From NCBI GenBank assembly GCA_000193795.2, contig AEPI01000023.1, positions 1 through 64,000 of the forward strand: DNA of 64,000 nt, read 5' to 3'. Every line of letters begins with the position of its first letter. Position 1 is the first letter of the stretch. This DNA comes from Neisseria lactamica NS19. GTDB taxonomy: Bacteria > Pseudomonadota > Gammaproteobacteria > Burkholderiales > Neisseriaceae. Shown one piece after another: positions 49,993-59,712 of this stretch. The position numbers and the translations under genes were made by a program. The notes below the pieces were generated by a model. It searched no databases, was not told the DNA's origin, and saw only the letters and a program-made list of their open reading frames with translations.

Positions 49993-51363
49993 ATGATCAA
50001 CCCCATCGCCTCGCTTTCCCCCCTAGACGGCCGCTACGCCAAATCCGTTGAAGCATTGCGCCCGATTTTCTCTGAATACGGCCTGATGAAGGCGCGCGTC
50101 AAAGTCGAATTAAACTGGCTCAAAGCCCTGGCCGCCGCGCCGGAGATTGTCGAAGTGCCGCCCTTTAGTGCCGGAACGCTTGCCGAAATCGACAAAGTCA
50201 TCGAAAACTTTTCATTGGAAGACGCTGCCGCCGTCAAAGCCATCGAAGCCACGACCAATCACGATGTCAAAGCCATCGAATATTGGTTGAAAAAACGTTT
50301 TGCCGAAGTACCCGAAGTCGCCGCCGTGGGCGAGTTTATCCACTTCGCCTGCACCAGCGAAGACATCAACAACCTGTCCCACGCCCTGATGCTGCAAGAA
50401 GCGCGCGAAACCGTCATCCTGCCCAAACTTGCCGAAATCATCGGAAAACTCACCGATATGGCGCACGAACTTGCCGCCGTCCCGATGATGAGCCGCACCC
50501 ACGGCCAGCCCGCCACGCCCACAACACTGGGCAAAGAAACCGCCAATGTCGTGTACCGCCTGCAACGCCAGTTTAAAATCCTTCAGGCGCAAGAATTCCT
50601 CGGCAAAATCAACGGCGCGGTCGGCAACTACAACGCCCATATGGCCGCTTATCCCGATGTCGATTGGGAAACCCACTGCCGCAACTTCGTCGAAATCGGT
50701 CTCGGTCTGACCTTCAACCCCTACACCATCCAAATCGAGCCGCACGACTATATGGCGGAGTTTTTCCAAACCCTCAGCCGCATCAATACCATCCTGATCG
50801 ACTTTAACCGCGACGTTTGGGGTTATATTTCATTGGGTTACTTCAAACAAAAAGTCAAAGCGGGCGAAGTCGGCTCTTCCACGATGCCGCACAAAGTCAA
50901 CCCCATCGATTTTGAAAACTCCGAAGGCAACCTCGGCATGGCAAACGCCGTATTGGGTTTTTTGGCGGAAAAACTGCCCGTCTCACGCTGGCAGCGCGAT
51001 TTGACCGACAGCACCGTCTTACGCAATATGGGCGTGGGCGTGGGCTATGCCGTGTTGGGCTTTGCCGCCCACCTGCGCGGTCTGAACAAGCTCGAACCTA
51101 ACCCTGCCGCGCTTGCCGCCGATTTGGATGCCACTTGGGAGCTGCTCGCCGAGCCGATTCAAACTGTAATGCGTCGTTACGGTGTAGCCAATCCTTACGA
51201 GAAGCTGAAAGACCTGACGCGCGGTAAAGACGGCATTACGCCCGAAGTGCTGAAAGTCTTCATCGAATCGCTGGAAATCCCTACCGAAGCCAAAGCAAAA
51301 TTGCTTGAGCTGACCCCTGCGTTGTATGTGGGCAAGGCTGAAGCGTTGGCGAAACGGATTTGA
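49993..51363 (+). CDS. purB: Adenylosuccinate lyase
   Basis: Acts twice in purine synthesis, releasing fumarate from SAICAR and from adenylosuccinate. With ATG at 49993 the protein is 456 residues, usual for the long bacterial class. MSRTHGQPATPTTLGKE and the signature loop GEVGSSTMPHKVNPIDFENS contain the catalytic histidine and serine. A frame open to 49954 adds 13 unconserved residues. Confidence 0.97.
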   Translation: MINPIASLSPLDGRYAKSVEALRPIFSEYGLMKARVKVELNWLKALAAAPEIVEVPPFSAGTLAEIDKVIENFSLEDAAAVKAIEATTNHDVKAIEYWLKKRFAEVPEVAAVGEFIHFACTSEDINNLSHALMLQEARETVILPKLAEIIGKLTDMAHELAAVPMMSRTHGQPATPTTLGKETANVVYRLQRQFKILQAQEFLGKINGAVGNYNAHMAAYPDVDWETHCRNFVEIGLGLTFNPYTIQIEPHDYMAEFFQTLSRINTILIDFNRDVWGYISLGYFKQKVKAGEVGSSTMPHKVNPIDFENSEGNLGMANAVLGFLAEKLPVSRWQRDLTDSTVLRNMGVGVGYAVLGFAAHLRGLNKLEPNPAALAADLDATWELLAEPIQTVMRRYGVANPYEKLKDLTRGKDGITPEVLKVFIESLEIPTEAKAKLLELTPALYVGKAEALAKRI

Positions 51364-51379
51364 GTGCTTATTAAAACCG

Positions 51380-51409
51380 ATGCCGTCTGAACGCGCGTTC
51401 AGACGGCAT
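51380..51409 (+). terminator. Uptake-sequence terminator after purB
   Basis: ATGCCGTCTGAACGCG and CGCGTTCAGACGGCAT arms make a tight perfect stem followed by TTTTT, 17 bases past the stop. Confidence 0.85.
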
Positions 51410-51443
51410 TTTTAAGATAACGGGACATACGGGGGCGATATTG

Positions 51444-53312
51444 ATGCAAGCTGTCCGATACAGGCCTGAAATTGACGGATTACGGGCTGTCGCCGTGCTC
51501 TCCGTCATTATTTTCCACCTGAATAACCGCTGGCTGCCCGGAGGATTCCTGGGTGTGGACATTTTCTTTGTCATCTCGGGATTCCTCATTACCAGCATCA
51601 TTCTTTCTGAAATACAGAACGGTTCTTTTTCTTTCCGGGATTTTTATACCCGCAGGATTAAGCGGATTTATCCTGCTTTTATTGCGGCCGTGTCGCTGGC
51701 TTCGGTGATTGCCTCTCAAATCTTCCTTTACGAAGATTTCAACCAAATGCGGAAAACCGTGGAGCTTTCTGCGGTTTTCTTGTCCAATATTTATCTGGGG
51801 TTTCAGCAGGGGTATTTCGATTTGAGTGCCGACGAGAACCCCGTACTGCATATTTGGTCTTTGGCAGTAGAGGAACAGTATTACCTCCTGTATCCTCTTT
51901 TGCTGATATTCTGCTGCAAAAAAACAAAATCGCTACGGGTGCTGCGTAACATCAGCATCATCCTGTTTCTGATTTTGACTGCATCATCGTTTTTGCCAAG
52001 TGGGTTTTATACCGACATCCTCAACCAACCCAATACTTATTACCTTTCGACACTGAGGTTTCCCGAGCTGTTGGTGGGTTCGCTGTTGGCGGTTTACGGG
52101 CAAACGCAAAACGGCAAACAGCAGACATCGAACGGAAAACGGCAGTTGCTTTCATTATTCAGCCTGAGCGCGTTGCTTATCTGCCTGTTTGCGATTGACA
52201 AACACAATCCGTTTATCCCGGGAATGACCCTGCTCCTTCCCTGTCTGCTGGCGGCACTGCTTATCCGGAGTATGCAATACGGGACACTTCCGACCCGCAT
52301 CCTGTCGGCAAGCCCCATCGTATTTGTCGGCAAAATCTCTTATTCCCTATACCTGTACCATTGGATTTTTATTTCCTTCGCCCATTACATTACAGGCGAC
52401 AAACAGCTCGGATTGCCTGCCGTATCGGCGGTTGCCGCATTGACGGCCGGGTTTTCCCTGTTGAGCTATTATTTGATCGAGCAGCCGCTTAGAAAACGGA
52501 AGATGACCTTTAAAAAGGCATTTTTCTGCCTTTATCTCGCCCCGTCCCTGATACTTGTCGGTTACAACCTGTACGCAAGGGGGATATTGAAACAGGAACA
52601 CCTCCGCCCGTCGTCCGGTACGCCCGTTGTTGCGGAAAATAATTTTCCGGAAACCGTCCTGACCCTCGGCGACTCGCACGCCGGACACCTGCGGGGGTTT
52701 CTGGATTATGTCGGCAGCCGGGAAGGGTGGAAAGCCAAAATCCTGTCCCTCGATTCGGAGTGTTTGGTTTGGGTGGATACGACACTGGCAGACAACCCGT
52801 TATGCCGGAAATACCGGGATGAAGTTGAAAAAGCCGAAGCCGTCTTCATTGCCCAATTCTATGATTTGAGGATGGGCGGCCAGCCCGTGCCGAGATTTGA
52901 AGCGCAATCCTTCCTGATACCCGGGTTCAAAGCCCGATTCAGGGAAACCGTCAAGAGGATAGCCGCCGTCAAACCCGTATATGTTTTTGCAAACAATACA
53001 TCAATCAGCCGTTCGCCCTTGAGGGAGGAAAAATTGAAAAGATTTGCTATAAACCAATACCTCCGGCCTATTCGGGCTATGGGCGACATCGGCAAGAGCA
53101 ATCAGGCGGTCTTTGATTTGGTTAAAGATATCCCCAATGTGCATTGGGTTGACGCACAGAAATACCTGCCTGAAAACACGGTCGAAATAAACGGACGCTA
53201 TCTTTACGGCGACCAAGACCACCTGACCTATTTCGGTTCTTATTATATGGGGCGGGAATTCCACAAACACGAAAGCCTGCTCAAGCATTCCCGCGGCGGC
53301 GCATTGCAGTAG
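51444..53312 (+). CDS. O-acyltransferase with C-terminal SGNH domain
   Basis: A 622-residue membrane O-acetyltransferase of the acyltransferase-3/SGNH class. The first 370 residues hold about ten spans; YRPEIDGLRAVAVLSVIIFH carries the conserved Arg and catalytic-type His. The periplasmic SGNH part begins at VLTLGDSHAGHLRG (serine nucleophile, near 400) and ends with GDQDHLTYFG (Asp-His near 594). Family members acetylate lipooligosaccharide, pilin glycans or peptidoglycan; purB-adjacent position makes the meningococcal LOS acetyltransferase lot3/oac1 my leading guess, not a certainty. Confidence 0.88.
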   Translation: MQAVRYRPEIDGLRAVAVLSVIIFHLNNRWLPGGFLGVDIFFVISGFLITSIILSEIQNGSFSFRDFYTRRIKRIYPAFIAAVSLASVIASQIFLYEDFNQMRKTVELSAVFLSNIYLGFQQGYFDLSADENPVLHIWSLAVEEQYYLLYPLLLIFCCKKTKSLRVLRNISIILFLILTASSFLPSGFYTDILNQPNTYYLSTLRFPELLVGSLLAVYGQTQNGKQQTSNGKRQLLSLFSLSALLICLFAIDKHNPFIPGMTLLLPCLLAALLIRSMQYGTLPTRILSASPIVFVGKISYSLYLYHWIFISFAHYITGDKQLGLPAVSAVAALTAGFSLLSYYLIEQPLRKRKMTFKKAFFCLYLAPSLILVGYNLYARGILKQEHLRPSSGTPVVAENNFPETVLTLGDSHAGHLRGFLDYVGSREGWKAKILSLDSECLVWVDTTLADNPLCRKYRDEVEKAEAVFIAQFYDLRMGGQPVPRFEAQSFLIPGFKARFRETVKRIAAVKPVYVFANNTSISRSPLREEKLKRFAINQYLRPIRAMGDIGKSNQAVFDLVKDIPNVHWVDAQKYLPENTVEINGRYLYGDQDHLTYFGSYYMGREFHKHESLLKHSRGGALQ

Positions 53313-53388
53313 CCTGCCTTATTGCCGGATATTGCCTTTAGCTGCCTATGCCGCCGGTTTGCCCTTCGGGGCGGCGGCGGTTTTTATT

Positions 53389-53414
53389 TTCCCTCCCCTT
53401 CGGGAGGGAATTTT
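53389..53414 (+). terminator. Rho-independent terminator after the acyltransferase
   Basis: TTCCCTCCC-CTTC-GGGAGGGAA forms a 9-bp perfect stem with a stable tetraloop, followed by TTTT. A second GC-rich stem with TTTTT (53351-53385) precedes it. Confidence 0.85.
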
Positions 53415-53417
53415 GAA

Positions 53418-54032
53418 TCAAAACCCCAATTGCCTTTCCAAGTGCTCCACCAGATTGTCATCCAGTTCCAAAGCCTGCGACAGGCGGACGAGGAAGACGG
53501 TTTCTTTCCGCGACAAATCGGCGCAGACCAGTCTTGCCGCCAGATAGGCTTCCGCCGCCAGCGCCTCATCGTTGCCGACGGCGGCGGCGATGTCTTCGAT
53601 GCTTGCGGGAAGGCGGTATTCGGCGGCGAGCCATGCGGCGGTTTCAGGGTCTGTGCCGCTTTCCTGTTCGATAGTCCGGCGTTCGGCTTCGTCTATCATG
53701 CCGTCTGAAGCGGCGGCGGCTATCATGGTGCGCAATACGGTGCGGCTGTATGTTTCTTCCGTTTCTCCGGCGGGCTGGAAATCGCTTTGTGTTACGGTTG
53801 CCCGCCCTTTGTTTTGCTGCCACATCTGATAGCCCCGGTAGGCGAGGTAGCCCAAAGCGGCGGTCGAACCGATTTTGGTGATGGTTTTGCGGTTTTTACC
53901 GTTCAGCAGCATGGAGGCGACACCGGCAACCAGCGCGCCTCCGCCGAATGAATTGAGCGGGCTGTCGGAGAATGTGTTGCCTTTTTTTTGAACCGTGCTT
54001 AAGACTTGGTTGAGCAGCCGGGTGAAGTTCAT
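53418..54032 (-). CDS. DUF533 (YebE/TerB-like) protein
   Basis: A 204-residue protein whose first half holds a glycine-rich hydrophobic stretch (SFGGGALVAGVASMLLNG) and a second short span (TAALGYLAYRGYQMW). The C-terminal 115 residues are a helical TerB-like domain: LRTMIAAAASDGMIDEAERR is the family's metal-binding-like motif. Members are inner-membrane proteins of unknown function. The base run ending the gene abuts the acyltransferase terminator. Confidence 0.85.
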   Translation of the reverse strand: MNFTRLLNQVLSTVQKKGNTFSDSPLNSFGGGALVAGVASMLLNGKNRKTITKIGSTAALGYLAYRGYQMWQQNKGRATVTQSDFQPAGETEETYSRTVLRTMIAAAASDGMIDEAERRTIEQESGTDPETAAWLAAEYRLPASIEDIAAAVGNDEALAAEAYLAARLVCADLSRKETVFLVRLSQALELDDNLVEHLERQLGF

Positions 54033-54067
54033 GATTTTTCCTTTCTGTTGCGGTAAGGGCGGTATGT

Positions 54068-56219
54068 TTACCCTATCCTTTTAAACGGCGGCAGACCGGC
54101 CAATAATTGCTGCCCGTACCGCTGTGTTTTGATGCGGTTGTCGAGGATGGTTACGCGGCCGTAGTCTTGTTCGGTGCGGATGAGGCGGCCGACGGCCTGG
54201 ATGAGTTTGATGCCGGCTTCGGGGACGGTGATTTCAATAAAAGGATTGCCGCCGCGCTGTTCTATCCAGCGGTTTTGGGTTTTTTCGATGGGGTTGTCAG
54301 GCATCGCAAACGGCAGCTTGGCGATGATGACTTGCACGCAGGCGGTGCCGGGCAGGTCGAGTCCTTCGGCGAAACTGTCGAGTCCGAAGATGATGCTGGC
54401 TTTGCCTTCTTCTATGGCCTGGTGGTGTTTTTGCAGGAGGACGGCTTTGGGTAATTCGCCTTGTACGAGCAAGAGCGGCAGGTAGTCTCCGGGCAGGCGC
54501 AGGGCGACATCCTGCATTTGTTTGCGCGAGGAAAACAGGACGAGTGTGCCGATGGCTTCGGTGGGCGAAATAAGCTTGGGCAGCCATTCGATGATGGCGG
54601 CGGTGTGGGCTTCGGGGTCTTTGGGGCTGGCGTATATGGGGGGGATGTAGAGTTCGCCCTGTTTTTCAAAGTCAAAGGGGCTTTTGAGGGCGAGGGTGGT
54701 GGTTTCGGGCAGCCATTGCAGCCCGGTTTGGCGCAGAATCAGGTTGAAGTTGCCCAAGGATTGCAGGGTGGCGGAGGTCAACACCGCGCCTGCCGCGCGC
54801 TGCCACAGGCTGTTGGCAAGGTGGGATGCGCTGCTGATGGGGCTGGCGTTGAAAATGTAGTCGTTTTTTGTCGTCGGCACGGCGGGTTATCCATTTTGCC
54901 AGCGGTTCTTCACCCTCGAGGGGGACAGTGGAGAGCAAATCCCAAACCGCGCTGATTTGTTCGATGCGGGCGATAAAAAGTCCGAACTCGCCGGTCAGGC
55001 GGTCGATGAGCGCGCTGTCTTGTTCTTTTTCGCGGCGCGCGGCGGAAAGCGCATCGTTCAGCCCGATAAGGTGTTTGAGCAGGCTGCGTGCGGCAATGGC
55101 GGTATTGGAAACGGTGGTTTCCAAGCCTTCGGGGATTTTACCGTCTTCCCACAGCCAAGTCGGTTCGCTGTTGGTCCGCCTGTCGTTTTCAGACGACCCC
55201 AGACTTAAAGACGGCTCTTCCGCCAAATGGAACTGCCATTCGTGCAGGCTGTCGAGCAATGATGCGGCGGCTTCGTCGGCGAGGTTGGCAAGTTCGGCTT
55301 TATCGGTCAGCGCGGCAATCTTGCCGGTCAGCTGCGGCAGTTTTTCCAGCGTCCAAACGGCCATATTCCATGAATGTTCGGCGGCAAAACGGCTGAGGGC
55401 TTTTTTGGGCAGGTGGTGCGCTTCGTCTATGCAATAGAAACTGTTTTCGGGCGCAGGCAGAATCACGCCGCCGCCCATGCTGATGTCGGCAAGCAGAAGA
55501 TCGTGGTTGGCAACGACGACATCGACGGTTTCCAACATATCGCGTGCCAGGTAAAACGGGCATTCGGCACGGTTGGGACAGGCGGCTTTCAGGCAGCCGT
55601 GGCGGTCGTTGGTAACTTTGAGCCAAATCGCGTCATCGATTTTTTCCGGCCAAGTGTCGCGGTCGCCGTTGAACCGTCGGGCGGAAAATTCGTCGGCGAT
55701 GTCGCGCAGCAGCTTCAATTCTTCCGGCTTGGGCTTGCTGTCCCACAACACTTCCGGAGCTTCAAAGCCCGTCAGGTTTTGTTGGGCGTTGCTTTGCGTC
55801 AGTTGGTAGAGTTTGTAGGGGCAGAGATAGCGGCCGCGTCCTTTGGCAAGTGCGAAGCTCAGTTCCAAACCGCTTTTTTCCACCAAAAACGGCAGGTCGC
55901 GGTCAACCAACTGCTCCTGCAAAGCCACCGTCGCGCTGCTCACAATCAGCCGCTTGCCGCGCGTTTGCGCCATGATGCCGCCCGCCAGCAGGTAGGCAAG
56001 CGATTTGCCCACGCCGGTCGGCCCTTCGATTACGGCAATGCTCTCACCCTCGCGTTTGGGTGCTTCTTCGCCTTCTTCACGCGTCAACGTCCGCGAAAAA
56101 GCGTTGGCAACCGCCGCAATCATTTCCCGCTGCGAAGCGCGCGGACGGAAACCGGGCAGGTTTTTGCCGATATTTTGGTAATGGTCGCGGATGGCGTTTT
56201 TTTCTAAATCGGTGAGCAT
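54068..56219 (-). pseudogene. dinG: ATP-dependent helicase DinG, frameshifted
   Basis: DinG unwinds DNA structures such as R-loops. The N-terminal frame (56219 down to about 54870) has Walker A EGPTGVGKSLAYLL, an iron-sulfur cluster region (YLCPYKL, CLKAACPNRAECPFY) and the Walker B CIDEAHHLP. The C-terminal motifs (FGLDSFAEGLDLPG, AVGRLIRTEQDYGRV) continue in another frame from about 54880 to 54068. The switch lies at A6 on the coding strand (plus-strand T6 54864-54869); five A would restore DDKNDYIFNASP and give 716 residues. Confidence 0.85.
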
Positions 56220-56248
56220 GGTGTTTTGTACGGCGGTAGAAGTGGGCT

Positions 56249-56404
56249 TATAGTGGATTAAATTTAAATCAGGACAAGGCGGCGAAGCCGCAGACAGTAC
56301 AAATAGTACGGAACCGATTCACTTGGTGCTTCAGCACCTTAGAGAATCGTTCTCTTTGAGCTAAAGCGAGACAACGCCGTACTGGTTTTTGTTAATCCAC
56401 TATA
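56249..56404. mobile_element. Correia repeat enclosed element, full-length form
   Basis: A 156-bp copy with TATAGTGGATTAAATTTAAA at one end and GTTAATCCACTATA at the other, so the two ends are of different subtypes. The interior matches the copy at 3995. It lies 29 bases upstream of the dinG start, where it could influence that gene's transcript. Confidence 0.93.
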
Positions 56405-56461
56405 TTTTAACATTGCGCGGAAGCGGTACAATATCGTTGTCGGAATGGGGGAAGGTAAATC

Positions 56462-56698
56462 GTGCGGACGTGGTTGGTTTTTTGGTTGCAGCGTTTGAAA
56501 TACCCGTTGTTGCTTTGGATTGCGGATATGCTGCTGTACCGGTTGTTGGGCGGTGCGGAAATCGAATGCAGCCGTTGCCCTGTGCCGCCGATGACGGATT
56601 GGCAGCATTTTTTGCTGGCGATGGGAACGGTGTCGGCTTGGGTGGTGGTGATTTGGGCATACCTGATTATTGAAAGTGAAAAAAACGGAAGATATTGA
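56462..56698 (+). CDS. Small inner-membrane protein
   Basis: A 78-residue product from a GTG with GGAAGG eight bases upstream. Two spans (about 11-27 and 50-70) flank a loop with two cysteines (EIECSRCPVPP). Family unknown. The tail of this gene (from about 56609) is present a second time at 62144-62232, next to the right IS remnant. It converges with the phr side in the ancestral arrangement. Confidence 0.7.
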   Translation: MRTWLVFWLQRLKYPLLLWIADMLLYRLLGGAEIECSRCPVPPMTDWQHFLLAMGTVSAWVVVIWAYLIIESEKNGRY

Positions 56699-56712
56699 GT
56701 CATTCGGACACA

Positions 56713-56743
56713 ATGCCGTCTGAAACGGAAGTTCAGACGGCAT
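56713..56743 (+). terminator. Uptake-sequence terminator, left copy
   Basis: ATGCCGTCTGAAAC and a complementary TTCAGACGGCAT arm, followed by TTTGTTTT. The same terminator with small differences is at 62248-62284. Confidence 0.75.
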
Positions 56744-56784
56744 TTGTTTTAGGTTGCCGTACCGCTTAGGGAATACCGGCGACA

Positions 56785-57013
56785 GGATAGGCGGGACGGC
56801 CGCGGTGGTCTCGAAGGTAACAGGTTCTTTGACGATTCAGGTACTGTTCGATCGGTTGCCAATCAATCACCTGATCCGACTTCAACAGTGGGAAGCGGTC
56901 GATGTGTTTGATAATCATGGCTTGGGCGGTTTGCCGGAAGAAGGTACTCAAGAGAAATCCCCTAAATGTCTTGGTGGGAACTTAGGGGATTTGGGGGATT
57001 TTGCAAAGGTCTC
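56785..57013 (-). mobile_element. IS5-family (IS1106-type) remnant, 5' end
   Basis: On the minus strand this begins with the IS end GAGACCTTTGCAAAATC (57013 inward) and a TTG-started transposase N-terminus (56951 to 56787): MSTFFRQTAQAMIIKHIDRF to RGRPAYP. It then switches into VAGIP and a stop, a tail resembling the end of phr. The rest of the transposase is missing. Similarity is to the common neisserial IS5-type transposase as I remember it. Confidence 0.8.
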
Positions 57014-57217
57014 GGGTTGGCATTCAGACGGTGTTTCTATTAAAAACGTACCTCAAGTTTGAAACGCATTGCAAAAAACACTGCTGTATATCCGTTCAAA
57101 CAGCATTTTTTGACGAAGAATCAATATAGTAAATCATTGCATGGCGTGTTTTACCTTGCCTTCTATGATAAAATACGCGCATTTTTTGCAGAGCAGTTGT
57201 TTCAACTCATCATAAAT
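57014..57217. other. Leader of the restriction-modification island
   Basis: No separate gene seen. A frame open from 57059 in phase with the methyltransferase adds 53 residues without family character. A weak promoter-like pair, TTGCAT (57137) and TATGAT (57164) or TAAAAT (57169), lies upstream of the ATG at 57218. Confidence 0.5.
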
Positions 57218-59701
57218 ATGAACAAAAACCCCACCTACATCAGTTTATTTAGTAGTGCAGGCGTTGGTTGCTATGGTTTTAAAACCAATGGTTTTGAATG
57301 TGTAGCAACCAACGAACTTTTAGAAAAACGCCTAAAAATCCAAAAATATAATCAAAAATGCCGCTTTGATTCAGGTTATATTGCTGGCGATATTACCCTG
57401 CCTGAAACCCAAGCCAAACTGTTTGCCGAAATTCGACGCTGGAATACTGAAATTGATGTTGTGATTGCCACACCACCTTGCCAAGGAATGTCGGTTGCCA
57501 ACCATAAAAAAAATAATGAACTGGCAAGAAATTCTTTGGTCGTGGAATCAATCAAAATCGTTCGGGAAATTCAGCCCAAATTTTTTATTTTTGAAAACGT
57601 CAAAGCCTTTTTAAATACACCCTGCACCGATACCGATCATCAAGAAAAGCCGATTGAGGAAGCCATTTGGTCAAATTTGGGCGGATATTACAACATTCTA
57701 TCCAACGTACTAAATTTTAAAGATTATGGTGCAAATTCCAGTCGTACCAGAACGCTGGTGATTGGCGTGCGAAAAGATATCCATCACATTACGCCGTACG
57801 ATATTTTTCCCAAGCAAACACCGCCAAAAACCTTGCGTACATTGCTGGCTGACCTACCACCTTTAATGCAAATGGGCGAAATTAGCGATGATGATATTTA
57901 CCATAGCTATCGTGAATTTGATCGCCGTATGTTGCCGTGGATTGCACAGCTTAAAGAAGGCGAGTCAGCTTTTCAAAATACTGATCCTGCACGCATTCCC
58001 CATCAAATTAAAAATGGTGAAATTATCTACAATCAAAACAAAAATGGAGACAAATACGCCCGTTGGTTTTTAGATCGTGAGGGTCCGTGCATCCATACCC
58101 GTAATGACATTTTAGCCAGCCAAAACACCATCCACCCCACTGAAAACCGTGTATTTTCCGTGCGTGAACTCATGCGTATGATGTCAATTCCGCCATCATT
58201 TAAATGGACGGCACAAGATGAAAAACAGCTTAATGCACTGTCATTTGATGAGAAAAAAACCTTTTTGAAAAAAGAAGAGCTGAATATCCGCCATTGTATC
58301 GGTGAATCTGTGCCAACCGCTGTTTTGGCCAATGTCGCACAAAACATCCAGGCAGCCTTGCAACAGTCCGAACTGTCAATGACGGAAATTCAAAATTTAA
58401 TCAAACGAGAAAATTTATCCCTTGCCGGTAATCTCTACCGATTTATTGAGCAATATTTTGACGCATATCCATTCAGTCGGCTTTTGCAAATTGCTGAATA
58501 CGCTAATGCTGCCCGTAGCGAAACGGCTGCTTATTTTACCCGTATTGATATTGCTTTCGGACTGGTTAATGCTCTTCCTGATTTCAAAAAGAAAAAAAAC
58601 TTACGGATTTTAGAACCCTCTGTCGGCATTGGTAATTTCATTCCACTACTGGCAAAAAAATATGCAGACAAAGAAAAAGTTATTTTTGATTTGGTGGATA
58701 TTGACTCAAACAGTTTAAATCTCCTGTCATTGCTGCTGAAAAAATTAAATTTAGGTAGTAAATTTGAGTTCAATATTATTCATCAGGATTTTTTAACCGC
58801 AACGCTGCCTGAAAACTATGATCTAGTCATCGGCAATCCACCATACGGCAAAGTTAAGGCAAGTGATAAAAATTTGGCACTATACCGTAAAAATGCTATC
58901 AATAAAGATACGCAAAATATTTTTTCATTTTTTATTGATAAGGCTCTGACGCTCAGTAAAACCGTGGCTTTGGTTGTTCCCAAAAGTGTGATTAACGCCC
59001 CCGAGTTTCAAATAACCCGACAACAACTTATCACAGCCAATATCAACCGCATTATTGATTACGGCGAGAAAGCATTTAAAGGCGTAAAAATAGAGACGAT
59101 TGCCTTTATTGCCGATCAAACCGACAAAGACAATCAACATATTACGATAGAAAGCCATATCCAAGAAACGTTGATACAAAACTGTAAAAACTATTTTTTT
59201 TCTGATAATTTTCCCTATTGGTTGATTTATCGTAATAGTGAATTTGATCAAATTGCACAAAAATTGGAATTTAATGTATTTCAATCATTCCGAGATCGCC
59301 AAATTACCAAATCGCATACACAGAATAGTGGCAATGTTCGGGTTTTAAAATCCCGTAATATCGGTAACAATGAGATTATTGATATTGAGGGCTATGATAG
59401 TTATGTGGATTCAGTTGCCCCTTTTTCTGTCGGCAAATTCATTAACCGCAAAAATGTCGTGATGATTCCCAATCTGACTTACAAACCTCGGGCAGCATTT
59501 TTGCCTGAAAACAGTATTGCTGATGGCTCGGTTGCCCTACTGACAATGAAAAAACACGAAAAAATCCTAACCCAACGAGATCTCGCATACTATGCAACTC
59601 CCGAATTTGAGCAGTTTTACCGTGTTGCCCGTAATTATGGTTCTCGTTCAATGAATATAGACAATCATTCCGTGTTTTTTTTCGGATTGCTAAAAGATTA
59701 G
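57218..59701 (+). CDS. Fused m5C/m6A DNA methyltransferase of a restriction-modification system
   Basis: An 827-residue two-domain enzyme. The N-terminal half (1-400) is a cytosine-5 methyltransferase: motif I FSSAGVGCYGF, motif IV PPCQ with the catalytic Cys88, motif VI FIFENV, motif VIII SSRTRTLVIGV, and late motifs SVRELMRMMSIPPSF and GESVPTAVLANVAQNI. The second half is an adenine-N6 methyltransferase: LEPSVGIGNFIP near 465 and DLVIGNPPYGK near 540, gamma-class order, with its target-recognition part behind. One polypeptide methylating C on one strand and A on the other suits an asymmetric site, as in the HphI (GGTGA) type. The gene is AT-rich and lacks uptake sequences. Confidence 0.92.
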   Translation: MNKNPTYISLFSSAGVGCYGFKTNGFECVATNELLEKRLKIQKYNQKCRFDSGYIAGDITLPETQAKLFAEIRRWNTEIDVVIATPPCQGMSVANHKKNNELARNSLVVESIKIVREIQPKFFIFENVKAFLNTPCTDTDHQEKPIEEAIWSNLGGYYNILSNVLNFKDYGANSSRTRTLVIGVRKDIHHITPYDIFPKQTPPKTLRTLLADLPPLMQMGEISDDDIYHSYREFDRRMLPWIAQLKEGESAFQNTDPARIPHQIKNGEIIYNQNKNGDKYARWFLDREGPCIHTRNDILASQNTIHPTENRVFSVRELMRMMSIPPSFKWTAQDEKQLNALSFDEKKTFLKKEELNIRHCIGESVPTAVLANVAQNIQAALQQSELSMTEIQNLIKRENLSLAGNLYRFIEQYFDAYPFSRLLQIAEYANAARSETAAYFTRIDIAFGLVNALPDFKKKKNLRILEPSVGIGNFIPLLAKKYADKEKVIFDLVDIDSNSLNLLSLLLKKLNLGSKFEFNIIHQDFLTATLPENYDLVIGNPPYGKVKASDKNLALYRKNAINKDTQNIFSFFIDKALTLSKTVALVVPKSVINAPEFQITRQQLITANINRIIDYGEKAFKGVKIETIAFIADQTDKDNQHITIESHIQETLIQNCKNYFFSDNFPYWLIYRNSEFDQIAQKLEFNVFQSFRDRQITKSHTQNSGNVRVLKSRNIGNNEIIDIEGYDSYVDSVAPFSVGKFINRKNVVMIPNLTYKPRAAFLPENSIADGSVALLTMKKHEKILTQRDLAYYATPEFEQFYRVARNYGSRSMNIDNHSVFFFGLLKD

Positions 59702-59712
59702 AGGAGTAAAAA

